This document shows, in pieces, positions 18,233 through 29,198 of a stretch of 64,000 bases of DNA (the stretch's first letter is position 1; each line of letters starts with the position of its first letter). Source of the stretch: Branchiostoma floridae (taxonomy: Eukaryota; Chordata; Leptocardii; Amphioxiformes; Branchiostomatidae); assembly GCF_000003815.2 (NCBI RefSeq), contig NC_049979.1, forward strand, positions 27,204,470-27,268,469, read 5' to 3'. The notes under the pieces were generated by a model. That model did no database searches. It saw only the letters and a program-made list of their open reading frames with translations, and was not told where the DNA came from. Made by a program: the position numbers and the translations under genes.

Positions 18233-21197
18233 CTATTGGTAAAGACATGAATGTAGGCTAAGTTTTTTTTTTTTTATTTACTTTGAGGTCACCGCAAAAC
18301 AAGGCTCGTGGAGCCACTCAAGCGTTTTGGGTTACGTTACTGAATTGTGAAGAGAGATGTTTGTTTACCCTTAATTTGAACAGTTTCAGGCTGTACTCTG
18401 TGGGGAAGCAAGTCCGTGGAAGCTTATTCCATAGCGATGTTGTTCTAGGAAAAAAGCTCTGAGCGTGGAACTTCCTCCTGTTAGGTGGATTGTGGAGGAA
18501 AAAAGGATGATTTGTTTCCGTGGAAGTGGCTAAACGGGTTCTTGCTGTGAAGGTTCGTATTGAAGGCACAAGTGAATGAAGTTCTGCCGAGCATTTACCA
18601 TGGAAGTACCGATAGAAAAGTGCTAGGCTAGCTACATCACGCCTTTGGGCCAATGGTTGTAGTGTGGCGAATAAGTCGCTGCCAACAATGTTCCTTAACC
18701 GTTTTTGTACTCTATTGAGGCAGGTCAGGGAGTTCTGGGAGGCTCCAGCCCAAATGTGACAACAATATTCCATTTTGGGCCTTATCTGACTCTTATAAAG
18801 ATAAAGAATAGCAGAGGGGGTAAGATATTTTCTGGTTCGGTACAAAGAGCCCACCATTTTCCCAGCTTCCTTGGCAACGGATTGGATGTAACAATAAAAG
18901 TGATCAATTTAGAAACATCTATCAGGACTGAGGGCCACTAGTACAGTAGAAGCCGTTTAATTGCACTACTCATTTGCCAGCACATTTTATGCAAGTATCC
19001 GGATGGTGTAACAAAGCGAAGTTATTCAGTCGGATCGCATCACTACGGGACTTTGAGACGTGCAATTAACAGAAGTGTTCAGTTTTTCGTTGTGTAACTA
19101 ACTGGCTTCTACTGTTCATAGTTTTGGAACTTCCCTTCCCAACTTCCCTTGCTTAATATTTCCTCTTAAACATTTATATTTAGTACAACTGAACAAAACT
19201 TTGAGGATGCTTTTGTTCAAGGTTTATAAAGTACCGAAAAAAGCTTCAACTTGTAACATTAGATCACCTTTATCCGTGGGGTATCCTTTATTCGTTGTAT
19301 TTTAAAACACAGGGTATATTTAGTGATATCAAGTCACAGACCGCGGTATGAAAACTGCAATATTCTGAAATAACAATACTTTTGCAATTTGAAACCACTG
19401 TATGTCGACCTTAATACCCTGTTTTTAAGAAGAACGGAAATAGGTTACCCCACGGATAAAGGTGAACTATCGTTATCACCTGCACAGCAATCCTTTGTAC
19501 ATGTCTTCCCGCATCCACAGCGGCCTGACGCACCCGATGTTCCTGTCCCACCACTGACGGAAACGCCGCCCATCCTGACAGTCTTCCCAGAAGCAGCCGT
19601 CCTTGTAGGCGTCCATGCTGTCCGACTGGGGTGTCCTACAGTTCGGCATCAACACGAAGGCTGGGTTACGGAACAGCGCGGTGGCTGCATCCCTGGGGAC
19701 TTTGTCCCTAAGGTACTCAGCAAGAGCCTTTCGTGCTTTGTTGATCTGGTCTTGAGCTTTCTTGAACCGCTTTCGAAGAATGCTGTGCGAGCTGACCGCC
19801 TTGACTTCCATGAAGATGACCCCATATTTCTTACTGACGATGACGAAGTCGGTTTCCCCGTACACCCTCCAGATGTCTGTACCGCGTTGAACTTGTTCGT
19901 TGAAACTGAAGCTGTGAATGACAAACATCGGTTCGCCAAGGTCATTGCCGAGTTCGTGGAGGAGCCGGTAAACGTGCCCTTCTGCATCATCACCCTTTCG
20001 CTGGACCTGAGAGAGAGAGAGAGAGAGAACAAGTTTATTTATTACACACAATGTCAAGTACAAGATCGGGCGTGGCGTAACTGGTAGAGCGTTCTGCTCG
20101 GAACCTAGAGGTCCTGAGTTCGATCCCCACCGTGCCCCGCCCCGACGTTGTGCCCTTGGGAAAGGCACTTTACACGACCTTCCTCACTTCACCCAGGTGT
20201 AAAAATGGGTACCTTCTGTCTGTACCGTGTATGTGGCACTGTTGATATAAGTTACAAAACTTGAGTGCAGTGCCACATTGTCCCAGTCTGTACAAAAAGC
20301 AAAATAGAAAAAAAAAGTACAAGATGGTTGTCCGAAGACTAAATTGCCTCGTACAATGTACAAAGGAGACTGGCGCTTAAGAGTCTAATACAATGTCCTG
20401 TCTACGTAATAAAAACTATCCCATTTCAAATCCAAAATAGAACTATTGAGAAATATTAAAATGTGACATTCAAAGTCTGATATGAGTTTAAAAGATCGAC
20501 ACAATATGGCAGCGTAGTATTCCTAAAACTTGACGTTTGACACTTAAACTGACTGAAGTTGTCTGCATTTCTGAGGTCTCTGCCATGTGCTTCAGAGCGC
20601 CAGGGTGGTAGCCAGTTGAAAACCTAAAGCTAAGGGCACAACCCGCCGTACGTGCAAATACGTGCTGTCTACGTGCCAAAACGTGGGCAAGCTTTTGGGA
20701 TCCGTAAGTGGTAAGTACCGCCTCCGTACGAACTCGTAGGGAATCCAACGGATTTGGGAGCACGCAGACACGCCGTAGAACTGTACGCGGAGGCAAAACT
20801 TTGTCTGCCATCGGGCTGCGGATTCGCCCTCCGTACGTGCCAGTACGGGCGACGCGCCTGCCCTGTACAGCCTGAACGTTTTCAGAAATACGTGGCGGAC
20901 GTGGCCTCCCAAAAAAACGTACGGACAAATTACATGTACGGCGGGTTGTGCCCTTGGCTTTAGACTGAACAAGGGATTTGGCAAACTTCAGACAGTGAAC
21001 TTTACGCCTTACCTTACCTGATCTATCTGTTCTCCAGAAAAGGTGAAAACCTCCGGCACCATGTGAAAGCCAGTCAGCCAGTCCGGGTAGTTATGTCTTA
21101 CATACCTCTCCACCTCTCTGTTGTTGAACTCCACTGAACCGTCATCGTGCAGAGATCGTTGTGCTGTGAAGTTCACACGAGGACAGTTTGTCTCCAT
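17041..21197 (-). CDS. NERD domain / UvrD-like SF1 helicase (gene 2, three exons)
   Basis: Exons are 21018-21197, 19480-20006 and 17041-18232 (1899 bases, 632 aa); phases 0 and 2 match exactly. The ATG at 21195-21197 begins METNCPRVNF and the TAG at 17041 ends the frame. A NERD (nuclease-related) domain covers about aa 63-230, with DTDFV-type and GVIFMEVKAV strands giving the acidic and Lys catalytic-type residues. The helicase part has Walker A TGPAGSGKTS (Lys near aa 290), a DEGQD Walker B near aa 390, and a C-terminal YTALSRC motif VI. SF1 helicases unwind DNA or RNA with ATP; the NERD domain suggests a linked nuclease, which is inference. The UvrD-type 2B insertion appears much reduced. 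A LINE and a SINE sit in its introns. Such genes are often patchy across animals. Confidence 0.92.
18262..18905 (-). pseudogene. 5'-truncated LINE, end of reverse transcriptase ORF
   Basis: A 179-codon frame (18318-18857) reads LYKSQIRPKMEYCCHIWAG, then LNRVQKRLRNIVG, and ends in the WNKLPRTCFP / FKLRVNKHL signature typical of the C-terminus of CR1, L2 and Jockey-clade LINE ORF2. An A-rich tail at 18262-18283 marks the 3' end. It is inserted in gene 2's second intron in the gene's own orientation, about 30 bases from the splice acceptor. The catalytic YxDD part is missing, so it cannot move on its own. Confidence 0.85.
19480..20006 (-). CDS. Gene 2 exon 2, NERD nuclease-related domain
   Basis: Opens VQRKGDDAEGHVYRLLHELG, the acidic first helix of NERD proteins. 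ETDFVIVSKKYGVIFMEVKA then gives the D-x(n)-E-x-K restriction-fold core. A long Arg/Lys-rich helix follows (RKRFKKAQDQINKARKALAE), then a Cys/Trp-rich end. The acceptor lies directly after a CT microsatellite and the donor is TGCAG/GTGATA. Confidence 0.9.
20007..20028 (-). repeat. CT microsatellite forming a splice-acceptor tract
   Basis: About ten CT units on the minus strand directly precede the CAG acceptor of gene 2 exon 2, so the polypyrimidine tract is itself a simple repeat. Confidence 0.85.
20068..20325 (+). mobile_element. tRNA-derived SINE
   Basis: Positions 20068-20137 resemble a tRNA: A-box-like TGGCGTAACTGGTAGAGCG and B-box-like GGTCCTGAGTTCGATCC. A body with TGCCCTTGGGAAAGGCACTT follows, and an A-rich tail lies near 20290-20325. 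The anticodon stem does not pair, so it is not a working tRNA. It is antisense in gene 2 intron 1. Confidence 0.8.
20624..20963. mobile_element. MITE rich in TACG, 340 bp
   Basis: CTAAAGCTAAGGGCACAACC continuing to CGCCGTAC at the left is mirrored by GTACGGCGGGTTGTGCCCTT at the right. The interior repeats TACGTGC-type words on both strands. It lies in gene 2 intron 1. Confidence 0.85.
21018..21197 (-). CDS. Gene 2 exon 1, N-terminus
   Basis: Sixty codons from ATG to donor GATCAG/GTAAGG, phase 0. The sequence is charged and soluble (RREVERYVRH-type helix; YPDWLTGFHMVPEVFTF), with no signal peptide. No domain is recognised before the NERD region. Several G/C-poor bases upstream contain no in-frame ATG before a stop. 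Confidence 0.85.
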
Positions 21198-22109
21198 CTT
21201 GTCTCTAAAACACAGGGGTGATGCACATATGAGTATGGAATGCTGTGCCCTCTGGCGAATTTGGGTAGCAGTGCAAAGTCATCACATCGTTTAACTAGAA
21301 TTCCAAGACCTCTTCCTTTCACCAAATGATGTTACAACTATCGTACTAAAGAAATGTCTCGTTGATTACGCAGATAAATTCCCCATTTGCAATAAGGTCG
21401 CAGAACACAGTATGTCGCAGTTCTTGAAAAGCAATAGAAATTTTTTTCTGTGTACGTCAGCGAGTCGGATAGTAGAGGAATACGTACGTTTTGAGGCTGT
21501 ATGAGTTGGGTTACTTACTTACGATGTTTCTTTGGCTGGATAGAATTTCGCGCACGAATACTGTTCCCGCTACTTCCGTGTGTCGATTGCAGTATGGTGA
21601 CCACCGCTGGGGGTCATCTCAACATGTTTTTTCTGGGAAAACGAGCAGACAAACTTAAGCTCATTTTCACATATTTTGTAGATTCTACCCTGAACTCCAA
21701 CATATTCAATTCTTGTTAACGTCAATTACTTGCTAATTACAAGCACCATGCTATAAATTTTGAGGCGTCGAACCACCTCACTTTGGGGTCCTTAACAATG
21801 TAAATCCCCATTGGGGAAAAACTGTGTTCTGCTACCTTAAGTATTGATAATCTTTAGCCAACTAGCACAACGTATCCGTCCACCCCTCGAGACAACAATA
21901 TCTGCTGTACTAAAAAAAACAGTAATCGAGAAAGAGGGGATCATCGACAGATATAAATCATGCAAATTAATACAAAATTTTCGTTACCAATGCCGGAAAG
22001 TACTACAAGTTCGTAGACGGTAAATGACCGGAATTTCACACTTAAAGCAGTTGGAAGTTAAGTAGAACACCGTTAAATATAAATTATGCAGGTCAGTGCC
22101 TCGTTAGTA

Positions 22110-23451
22110 TACTGTAAGTCTCTTTATTTCCGGGGTGTTTTTAGATTCGCGGTATTCGCGGAGACCTTCGTGCCGCGAATCTACTTCTCCGCGGATGTGT
22201 TTGGTGCAAATGTGCCCCCCTCCCCAAATTCACGGCCGACCTCGAGATACTAGTAAGATAAAAGAAAGGAGTGATGCAAAAACAACACACATGCGGTCAT
22301 GTATAAAACGATATCAAAATTTTATTCAAAGTATACATATGTACACAAGTAATGCCTGGCTTCAATAATTTAGTTACTTCTTACAAAGAACAGTAAAGGA
22401 AAACAAAATCGGCCGCATACCGCGTGCCGAAAAAAATAATTTACGAGGCCTGTGACGCGCAGCATTCTCGTAACATCGGATCACTTTGAAGTTCTATTCC
22501 AGCGCTAATGTCTTCTTACATAACTTCGGTTTACACTCCATCATATTCTTACTGAAATATACTTTAATAGTAGCTGCCGATGACCACTGTTTGATTCACA
22601 GAATTCGAAAATGCAAAGCTGCAAAGTTGTCTGAAACCTCGATCGCCATAATCCTTTGTTCTTGACGAGCTTGGCTTGGAATCAAGACGCCGAGAAAAAG
22701 ACAAAAAAATCATGCCTACAGTTTCTATAAAATGTTCACCCTGTGCTCCAGTTATCAACCAACCTGTATTTGACCTTTTTATTCCTGAATCGATGTTTGC
22801 ACTTCCATAGAAAGTCTCTTTTAAACAACCGAAATCCGACGCTTCTACAAGCTTGTTGTGACTAGCTTGGGATTTCCCAAGCAGCATGGGCGAACACTTT
22901 TTTAAAAGAAAATACAGACACCTTTACTTGTCAAATGAATAAAGTATAAAATCACACCCTCTTTAAATATATGTCCTTTATAATCATACAACATATGTGA
23001 TAAATAGTTGTGCAATTTTATATGGTTAAATTAGAACACAATTGCACTGCTGGAAGCATTTTCACCCATACTATAATCGACTGTCCCGATGACCCTACAT
23101 GACCTCCAAGGCGCCATCTTGCCAATCTGTGCCGCCGTCAGAACTAAACACAAACTTGCCAATTTCTCGCTAATTAACATTGTCTCAACATTTTCGAGAT
23201 TTTCCTGACCATGCAAAAGTGAAATACTACCGAAAATGATTAATATTGCCTTACGGACTGTCGGTAAATTCGCCGAAAAAAAATTGTTCAACCCACGTGT
23301 TATTACGCGTAAACTTGCGCTAGCGCTAAGTACTCGGTCGCGAACTCTTTTTCCCACACATCGTCCACCGCGAATCTGAAGACAGCGCGGATTGGTCATT
23401 TGACCGAAACCGCGGATTTTAGGCGCCGCGGATCTAAAGAGACTTACAGTA
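22110..23451. mobile_element. 1.34-kb inverted-repeat DNA element
   Basis: TACTGTAAGTCTCTTTA at the left pairs with TAAAGAGACTTACAGTA at the right. Subterminal CGCGGATTT/CCGCGGAT words also mirror. The interior has only short frames without transposase motifs, so it is probably non-autonomous. The TACTGTAA end and CCGCGA-rich subtermini resemble the shorter elements at 24339-24535 and 28010-28277. Confidence 0.75.
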
Positions 23452-24338
23452 ACTGACGAAGGAATGATAGAATATCCTTAGTTGTTAAATAAGATAAGTC
23501 ATATCTTGTAGTTGTACAACTGTCACTTTGGTGGGGAAAATACAATTTATGCAAATAAGGATTATCTATTCACTTACATATTCATTTACATAGTCAATGA
23601 GGAACAAAATACGTCAGTTTGATATGTAATAATGTATTGCATCGTCTGCAATTTCAATATACAAATCTAAAATCAGTTGTCGAAGGTATGAGGTATTACC
23701 CGAGATAATTGAGATGTTAGAGATACTTAATTAAGTCCTTTAGTGAAGTCCGATTGCTATTAAAGACGCCCGAATATGGACTATACGATGCAAAGGGCTT
23801 TTGGAACATACAAATCTAAGATATTGGCGCTCTTGCCACACCCCACACACCCGGAAGTACCAGTATTCTGCCCTGACAGGTTTATAATACATGTAAGGTT
23901 TCAGAGCAGTGAAGCAACGAACGTATTTAAAAATTAATGAAGAATTTTGTATTGATCTGAATTGAAGGCTAGATTTCAGGACAGATCCTGAGCTTTTGAA
24001 ATGAGATAGTAAGTTACCTTGATATAGAAACTGGGCGATAGACTCTAGACAATATATACGACGTCGCCGTCCCAGCGCCCTTACGGTCACTGCGCTCTCA
24101 ACCTTGACCTCTACAGACCGTACCACCTGTTTGGGGGGGTGGACAGCACAGCTAACTACATGGTCGCCTATTCGCTGACTACTACCGGACTTTATATCGG
24201 TATCAACAAATGGAAGCGGGGATCATATCTTTGGCAAAGAGAGATGTAAATCTTTTATTTATGTAGGACAATTGGAAGTCAGGCCCAATACAAACATCCG
24301 TAACATGTATATTACTAGCCTGGGTACCATCCGGAAAG

Positions 24339-24535
24339 TACCGTAAATGCAGAAACTTACGCGATGGTTTAATGTTCGCGGTTTTCTCGGTGGCCTTCTC
24401 ACCGCGAAATTAAAACCACCGCGAACACTTTTCCATGGCAGTAAAGAGACTACAGTTCATGATGCTACCGCGAACTTAAAACCACCGCGAAAAGTTCTTT
24501 CCCCCGCTACCGCGAACTTTAATACATTTACAGTA
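24339..24535. mobile_element. CCGCGAA-rich MITE, 197 bp
   Basis: The ends TACCGTAAATG and CATTTACAGTA are inverted. Inside are repeated CACCGCGAA and TTAAAACCACCGCGAA words in both orientations. It is a relative of the element at 28010-28277. Confidence 0.75.
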
Positions 24536-24898
24536 GTTCGCTCCGGCGTTAATTATACACAATATACAGTCGCTTCTCGCTCTGTTATCTTAATATCATA
24601 CACTATATACAATCGCTTCTCTGCTGTTCTGGTAGCAGAAGCGAACATAGGAGCGAACCACTATCCGGTTGGTACCCAGGTAGTACAACGTTATAGAAAC
24701 CGGTACCAAATACGAGCTACAAAACAAACCACTTGCACAGCGAAATCGCAATCGCAGTTAATAATCTCAAATAGTCGCAAAAAAATCGAAAGCATTCACT
24801 TGGATGAAATTCATCGTACAAGGAGAAAACGCGTCATAATAGCTGACAAATAATTAATGTGGTCGTATTTTAGAAGTAATGTTTAAATACAATGTCTT

Positions 24899-25098
24899 TT
24901 GCACGTGCGCGCGCACGCACACACGCACAAACATGCAAGCGCGTACACACTCACACACATGATCACATCATAGTACACAGGTGATACGCGCGTACACAGA
25001 GACACACAAACACACACACACACATACACACACACGCGCATGATGCGCACGCGCACACGCAGACACACACGCGCACACACATGTACACACACAGTTAC
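24899..25098. repeat. CA/CG alternating simple-sequence tract
   Basis: About 200 bases of mostly alternating purine-pyrimidine (CACACA with CGCGCA islands such as GTGCGCGCGCACGCAC), a sequence type able to adopt Z-DNA. Confidence 0.9.
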
Positions 25099-25100
25099 CG

Positions 25101-25262
25101 ATGACGTCCTACCCAGATGGCCCATGTCAGCCCCCGAACCCGTCCCGTTATCAGCCGCCTGCAGACGGGCTGTCCAGCCTGACACCCGAGGCTCGCGCCC
25201 GCCGGGGCCTGTACCGTCTCACGGTCCTGCACGGAGGCCATATGGGTCGCGCATCTCATTAG
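25101..25262 (+). CDS. Doubtful small ORF or first exon, 53 codons
   Basis: Immediately after the CA tract the base composition jumps to GC-rich and an ATG opens 53 codons (MTSYPDGPCQPPNPSRYQPP, later RARRGLYRLTVLHGGH) to TAG. The codon use looks gene-like, but the opposite strand and other frames are also open, as expected for GC-rich DNA. It could be a first exon, part of a CpG island or noise. No domain is recognised. Confidence 0.22.
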   Translation: MTSYPDGPCQPPNPSRYQPPADGLSSLTPEARARRGLYRLTVLHGGHMGRASH

Positions 25263-25908
25263 CGAGTTGCCGGGGTGCCAGCTAGTGCACGGGTTCGCCG
25301 GGAGTTCACAAGGGCACGGCCGGTCATCGGCGTTAGGCCACAACAAGTCAGTTTTATGGATGACATCCTATGCATGACTACAATTTAACGCGAGAGTGAA
25401 AAAACAAACAAAACAAAGACGGCCTAAAACAAGATGTATACGCATACACCATGAACGTTGTAACAAAATTGAAACGATAGAACACAATACAATTAATATC
25501 ACAGTCAACAAGTCTTTTCTTTCTGTATTCAAGCGGTACACAAAGTGACACTATATATATGTGGTAAATTTGGATGACTAAGACCAAGTTACTAAACTAG
25601 CTACGTCATGACTACCACATTGGAGCCACTTTAACCAAGGAGGTTGAAAGTCCCAAATTCACCTCCTTGCCACAGTTAACTATCGAACTAGTTTTACACT
25701 TCGGTCATGCTCCTCAGTACTACAAGAAAGCTATCATATATAAAGCATATCACATATATATTATCCCATTTTGATACGTTCTTGTCATGTGCACCATCTC
25801 CAGAGGGAAAATCATTTTCTTTTTATTACAAAACCAGGCAAAAATTAATGAGCGCGTGGTGTCACCCACAAAGTTTACTTGCCGTGGCCTTTAAGTTGTT
25901 GCACGACC

Positions 25909-26181
25909 ATGGCCGCCTGTCACGACCGGGTGCTAACGTGTGCCGTACTGGCTGGAGTATCATGGCTGCGCCCCAAGTCTGCGGCGCAACACGCACCGCT
26001 TGTGGAAGATAACGGTCTCTCTCTCTCAAAACGTCTTGAGACGTCTTGGCGGGACGGCAGACACAGAGATGGAGCACAGACGCCACCAAACCTGAAACGT
26101 CTTCAAAGATGCTTTCACTTTCTTATATTCTGTGCCATGAGAAAAGAAACAATGCGTCCCAAAATTTGGGTACTTCACTGA
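25909..26181 (+). CDS. Doubtful ORF with signal-peptide-like start
   Basis: ACCATGGCC opens 90 codons: MAACHDRVLTCAVLAGVSWL, then RPKSAAQHAPLVEDNG and a basic region. The start context is strong and the first 25 residues could be a weak signal peptide. The frame may leave the exon at an unrecognised donor before its end, since the last third looks non-coding. No family is known to me. Confidence 0.25.
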   Translation: MAACHDRVLTCAVLAGVSWLRPKSAAQHAPLVEDNGLSLSKRLETSWRDGRHRDGAQTPPNLKRLQRCFHFLIFCAMRKETMRPKIWVLH

Positions 26182-27126
26182 TAGTAGAAAAATGTTTGTT
26201 ATCTTCCTCCACTTGCGATGTCCACACTTGTGCGTATATTTAGGTCAGTATTGACATTATTTTGGCTTAGGTAAAGTTTGAGGCCGACAAAAATAAGTCT
26301 TTTTTTTCGGTTAGATAGGTAGGCTGCAGAATGCTGGGTCAACATAAGAAATAACTTCTCCACACAATCTTTACCTAGGCGAAAAATTCTCAATATGCGT
26401 CAGATTTGAACTTGAATAAACGCTCTCATCTCAGCAAAGAAAATAAATGGTCACCTGTTAGAGCTACCGACTTTGACACTATTGCGCCTTATACTACCTA
26501 GGATGTTTAATCCTCCTTGGTGCTACATACCACTTTTTATGGTCTCAATGAAAGAGAACCGAGCCAAAAAATAAACGGCTGCACGGACGCGTGTTTTCAG
26601 CGGTGAGAAAATCCCTTTTAGCCAACGGAACTGATCTCAAAAGTTAGATTGGTGAAAGCTTGATTGTAACTGAAGAAATTAGCAGGTAAAGTTTTGCAGC
26701 CGCGCTCTAGGTCGGAGGTACACAGTCGTGGGTTCTGAGTGGTGCGGTTGTACACTAGGAGCGAAAAAGTGCCTATTGTGGGGATTGACTAATCGTAGTT
26801 TGTAATTGCTATAAAAAAAGTTCCTACGTATAGTTTACGTTGGCAATTTTTTTCCCACGATATAGGGTAAATGTGCTCGACATAGAATGAAAAATCTGCT
26901 GAAATTTTACGTAGCTTCATTATGAACGCGCCCATTTAAACCACGAATTATAACATAGAAGTCTATGGGAAGAAGAAACTCATCAATGAGACCTTATAGA
27001 GTCCCTAAAATGCTGTATACGGCGTCTCAATTGTCTGGAAAATGTCTTGTAGAATTTTGTAAAAATCCTATATCGCCTATATAAGTTTCAAAACCGCTCA
27101 TACACGCAGCACTCACAAATTGATAG

Positions 27127-27277
27127 TCTCCAAGCAGAGGTACGACTACGGCTTGTTTTTCATGAAACAGGTGCGCAAATATGGAACAATAAGAAAACCC
27201 TACAAAATAGAGAGCTCGACAAAAACACATAAAACATAACGTCAAACATAAGCTGGAGTCTAACCTCTGCTTGGAGA
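27127..27277. mobile_element. MITE with CTCCAAGCAGAGGT ends, 151 bp
   Basis: TCTCCAAGCAGAGGTACGA at the left pairs with AACCTCTGCTTGGAGA at the right. Its length is identical to the copy at 15066-15216, although the interiors differ. Confidence 0.85.
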
Positions 27278-28009
27278 ATATCAAATCGAAAGAGTAGCGA
27301 AAAGTCGTGGTGTGCACATGTACTTTGACGACCTATGTGTTATATGATGATTTACCCGTACGGTGTAGAGATTTGAGTCTCTTGTGACACTGTTTTGAAT
27401 GAGGCCAAATGTTTGTTAATGCACAATTTCTTTATCCTTACGACAGACAAGAGATAGAGTAACTTGAACATAACATAGACATAATAGAACTGCATTTGTA
27501 CATTTGTATTTTGTTGTCCATTCAATTTTGTTTCCTTCCAAAATCTTTTATCCTTATCCAATTTGGTTCGATCAAGTACATGTATAAGTCAGTACTTAGT
27601 ATGATACCAAGTCCACCCTTTGAACATTGCTACGTTTGTTATTCCATTGTTCCGAATCTATGATTCCAAATGGCCTCCAGTGAGTAGGCCTTCCTACGGG
27701 GGCATATGCATTGATCATAGAATCAATATCGGCTAAAAGGGAAAGGATATATGACAACTTGAAGTTCCGCTACAGCACCGTAAAAAGTTGCTAGGTGGCC
27801 CAAAATCTAACCGTTTTGAGGTTTTTTCAAGACCTATATACATACCAAAGATCAAGACAATCCATTTAGTCATTTTTTAGTTATCGTGGTCACAGACACA
27901 CAGCTACACAAACACACACACACGAACGCTGCCGAAAACACAACCCTCTTGACGAAGATAATAATTGTGCAAGTGAAAAGTCTGTCCGCCGGCAAATGTT
28001 ATCCCTAAG

Positions 28010-28277
28010 CCTGTAAATGCAGAAATGTTTGCGGTGGTTTTATGTTGGGTTTTTTTGCGGCGACCACTTCACCGCGAATTTAAAACCACTGCGAACATCT
28101 TTCAGTATAGTATGAGACTGCAGTCTATGAAGCTAACGAGAACTTAAAACCATCGAGAACACTCCATTTTCCCGCTACCGCGAAAGTTATGCGCGATCTA
28201 CACACAGTTTTTCCCGATATCGGCGAGCCTACTGCCTCTCGCCGACAGCTTTAATGCGAACTTAAATGCATCCAGTA
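28010..28277. mobile_element. CCGCGAA-type MITE, decayed
   Basis: Begins CCTGTAAATGCAGAAATG, has GCGGTGGTTTTATGT and the inverse ACCGCGAATTTAAAACCACT, and ends near CATCCAGTA. It has the same layout as 24339-24535 with more substitutions. Confidence 0.65.
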
Positions 28278-28870
28278 ACCAACGTATAGTATAGTCTGGT
28301 CGGGACTACATGTATTAAAGCCAAGAGCACCCAAAACCTTAACACTGAAATGTACATGTGGTTCCCGTCCAACAGAAAATATTGTGTGTGTACGTCAGAA
28401 TGTTTTTGTTGCGCACCAAACTCTCTGAGCTCGATCGTAGCTGAGTTCAAGAGGTAAAGAGTCAGGGACGGGGCAAAGCGAAGTCATGTAAGCTGCCAGC
28501 TCCGTTCTTGTTGCCGCGATGTAAGATCGCTGGAAGGTGTTGATGTTCTCGGGACTAGTACATGATCCAGACTGTGTTGTTGTCAGACGACGTGTGGCTC
28601 GCCGACTCACAGACCTTAATAGGTTCTCTCCAGGTAGACGTGTCAGTTGGATAAAAAAGAGAAGAATTTGGCCAAATAGGGACAAATAAGTTACTATGGG
28701 TTTACATCCAGTTAGCCGAAGAGTTCACTCCTAGGCCAATCAACGCCTACTTGACTTTTATTCCTAACTTGGCCAAATTCCCCTATTCCTATTCGGCCAG
28801 GCAAGAGTCTGGTAGCGACTATAGCGGGCGTACCGAACCGAAATCGGATTTTTGTGACCAACCTTCATTC

Positions 28871-29198
28871 TTCGGCTGCGGACTGCGGACTGACTTTAAT
28901 ATGATGTAAGATGCCAAAAGAATGATTTATAAGACAACAAAGCACTTACTGGTAAAACAAACTCGCTCTTTACTTGTTATCGTCGAAACTCATCTGTGTT
29001 GGTAGTAATCATATACTGAGTAGTACAATGCCTAAACCTTCTTCCAACACAAAGGTATTCACGGATCAAATTTTCAATCAACGACCACTGTCGCCTTCTT
29101 CAGGATCAATACTGATGACCAATCACTTCAGAACGTTAACTTGCGAGAGATACTTGTTGTCTGATCTGTCAAATTTTCGGCCACAGTCCGCAGCCGAA
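28871..29198. mobile_element. Possible inverted-repeat element, about 328 bp
   Basis: TTCGGCTGCGGACTG at 28871 and CAGTCCGCAGCCGAA ending at 29198 are exact inverse copies of 15 bases. The true ends may lie further out. The interior has nothing recognisable. Confidence 0.45.

Noticed and set aside
20068-20137. tRNA gene
   Set aside because: Box A and B resemble a tRNA, but the anticodon stem does not pair and a SINE body with A-rich tail follows.
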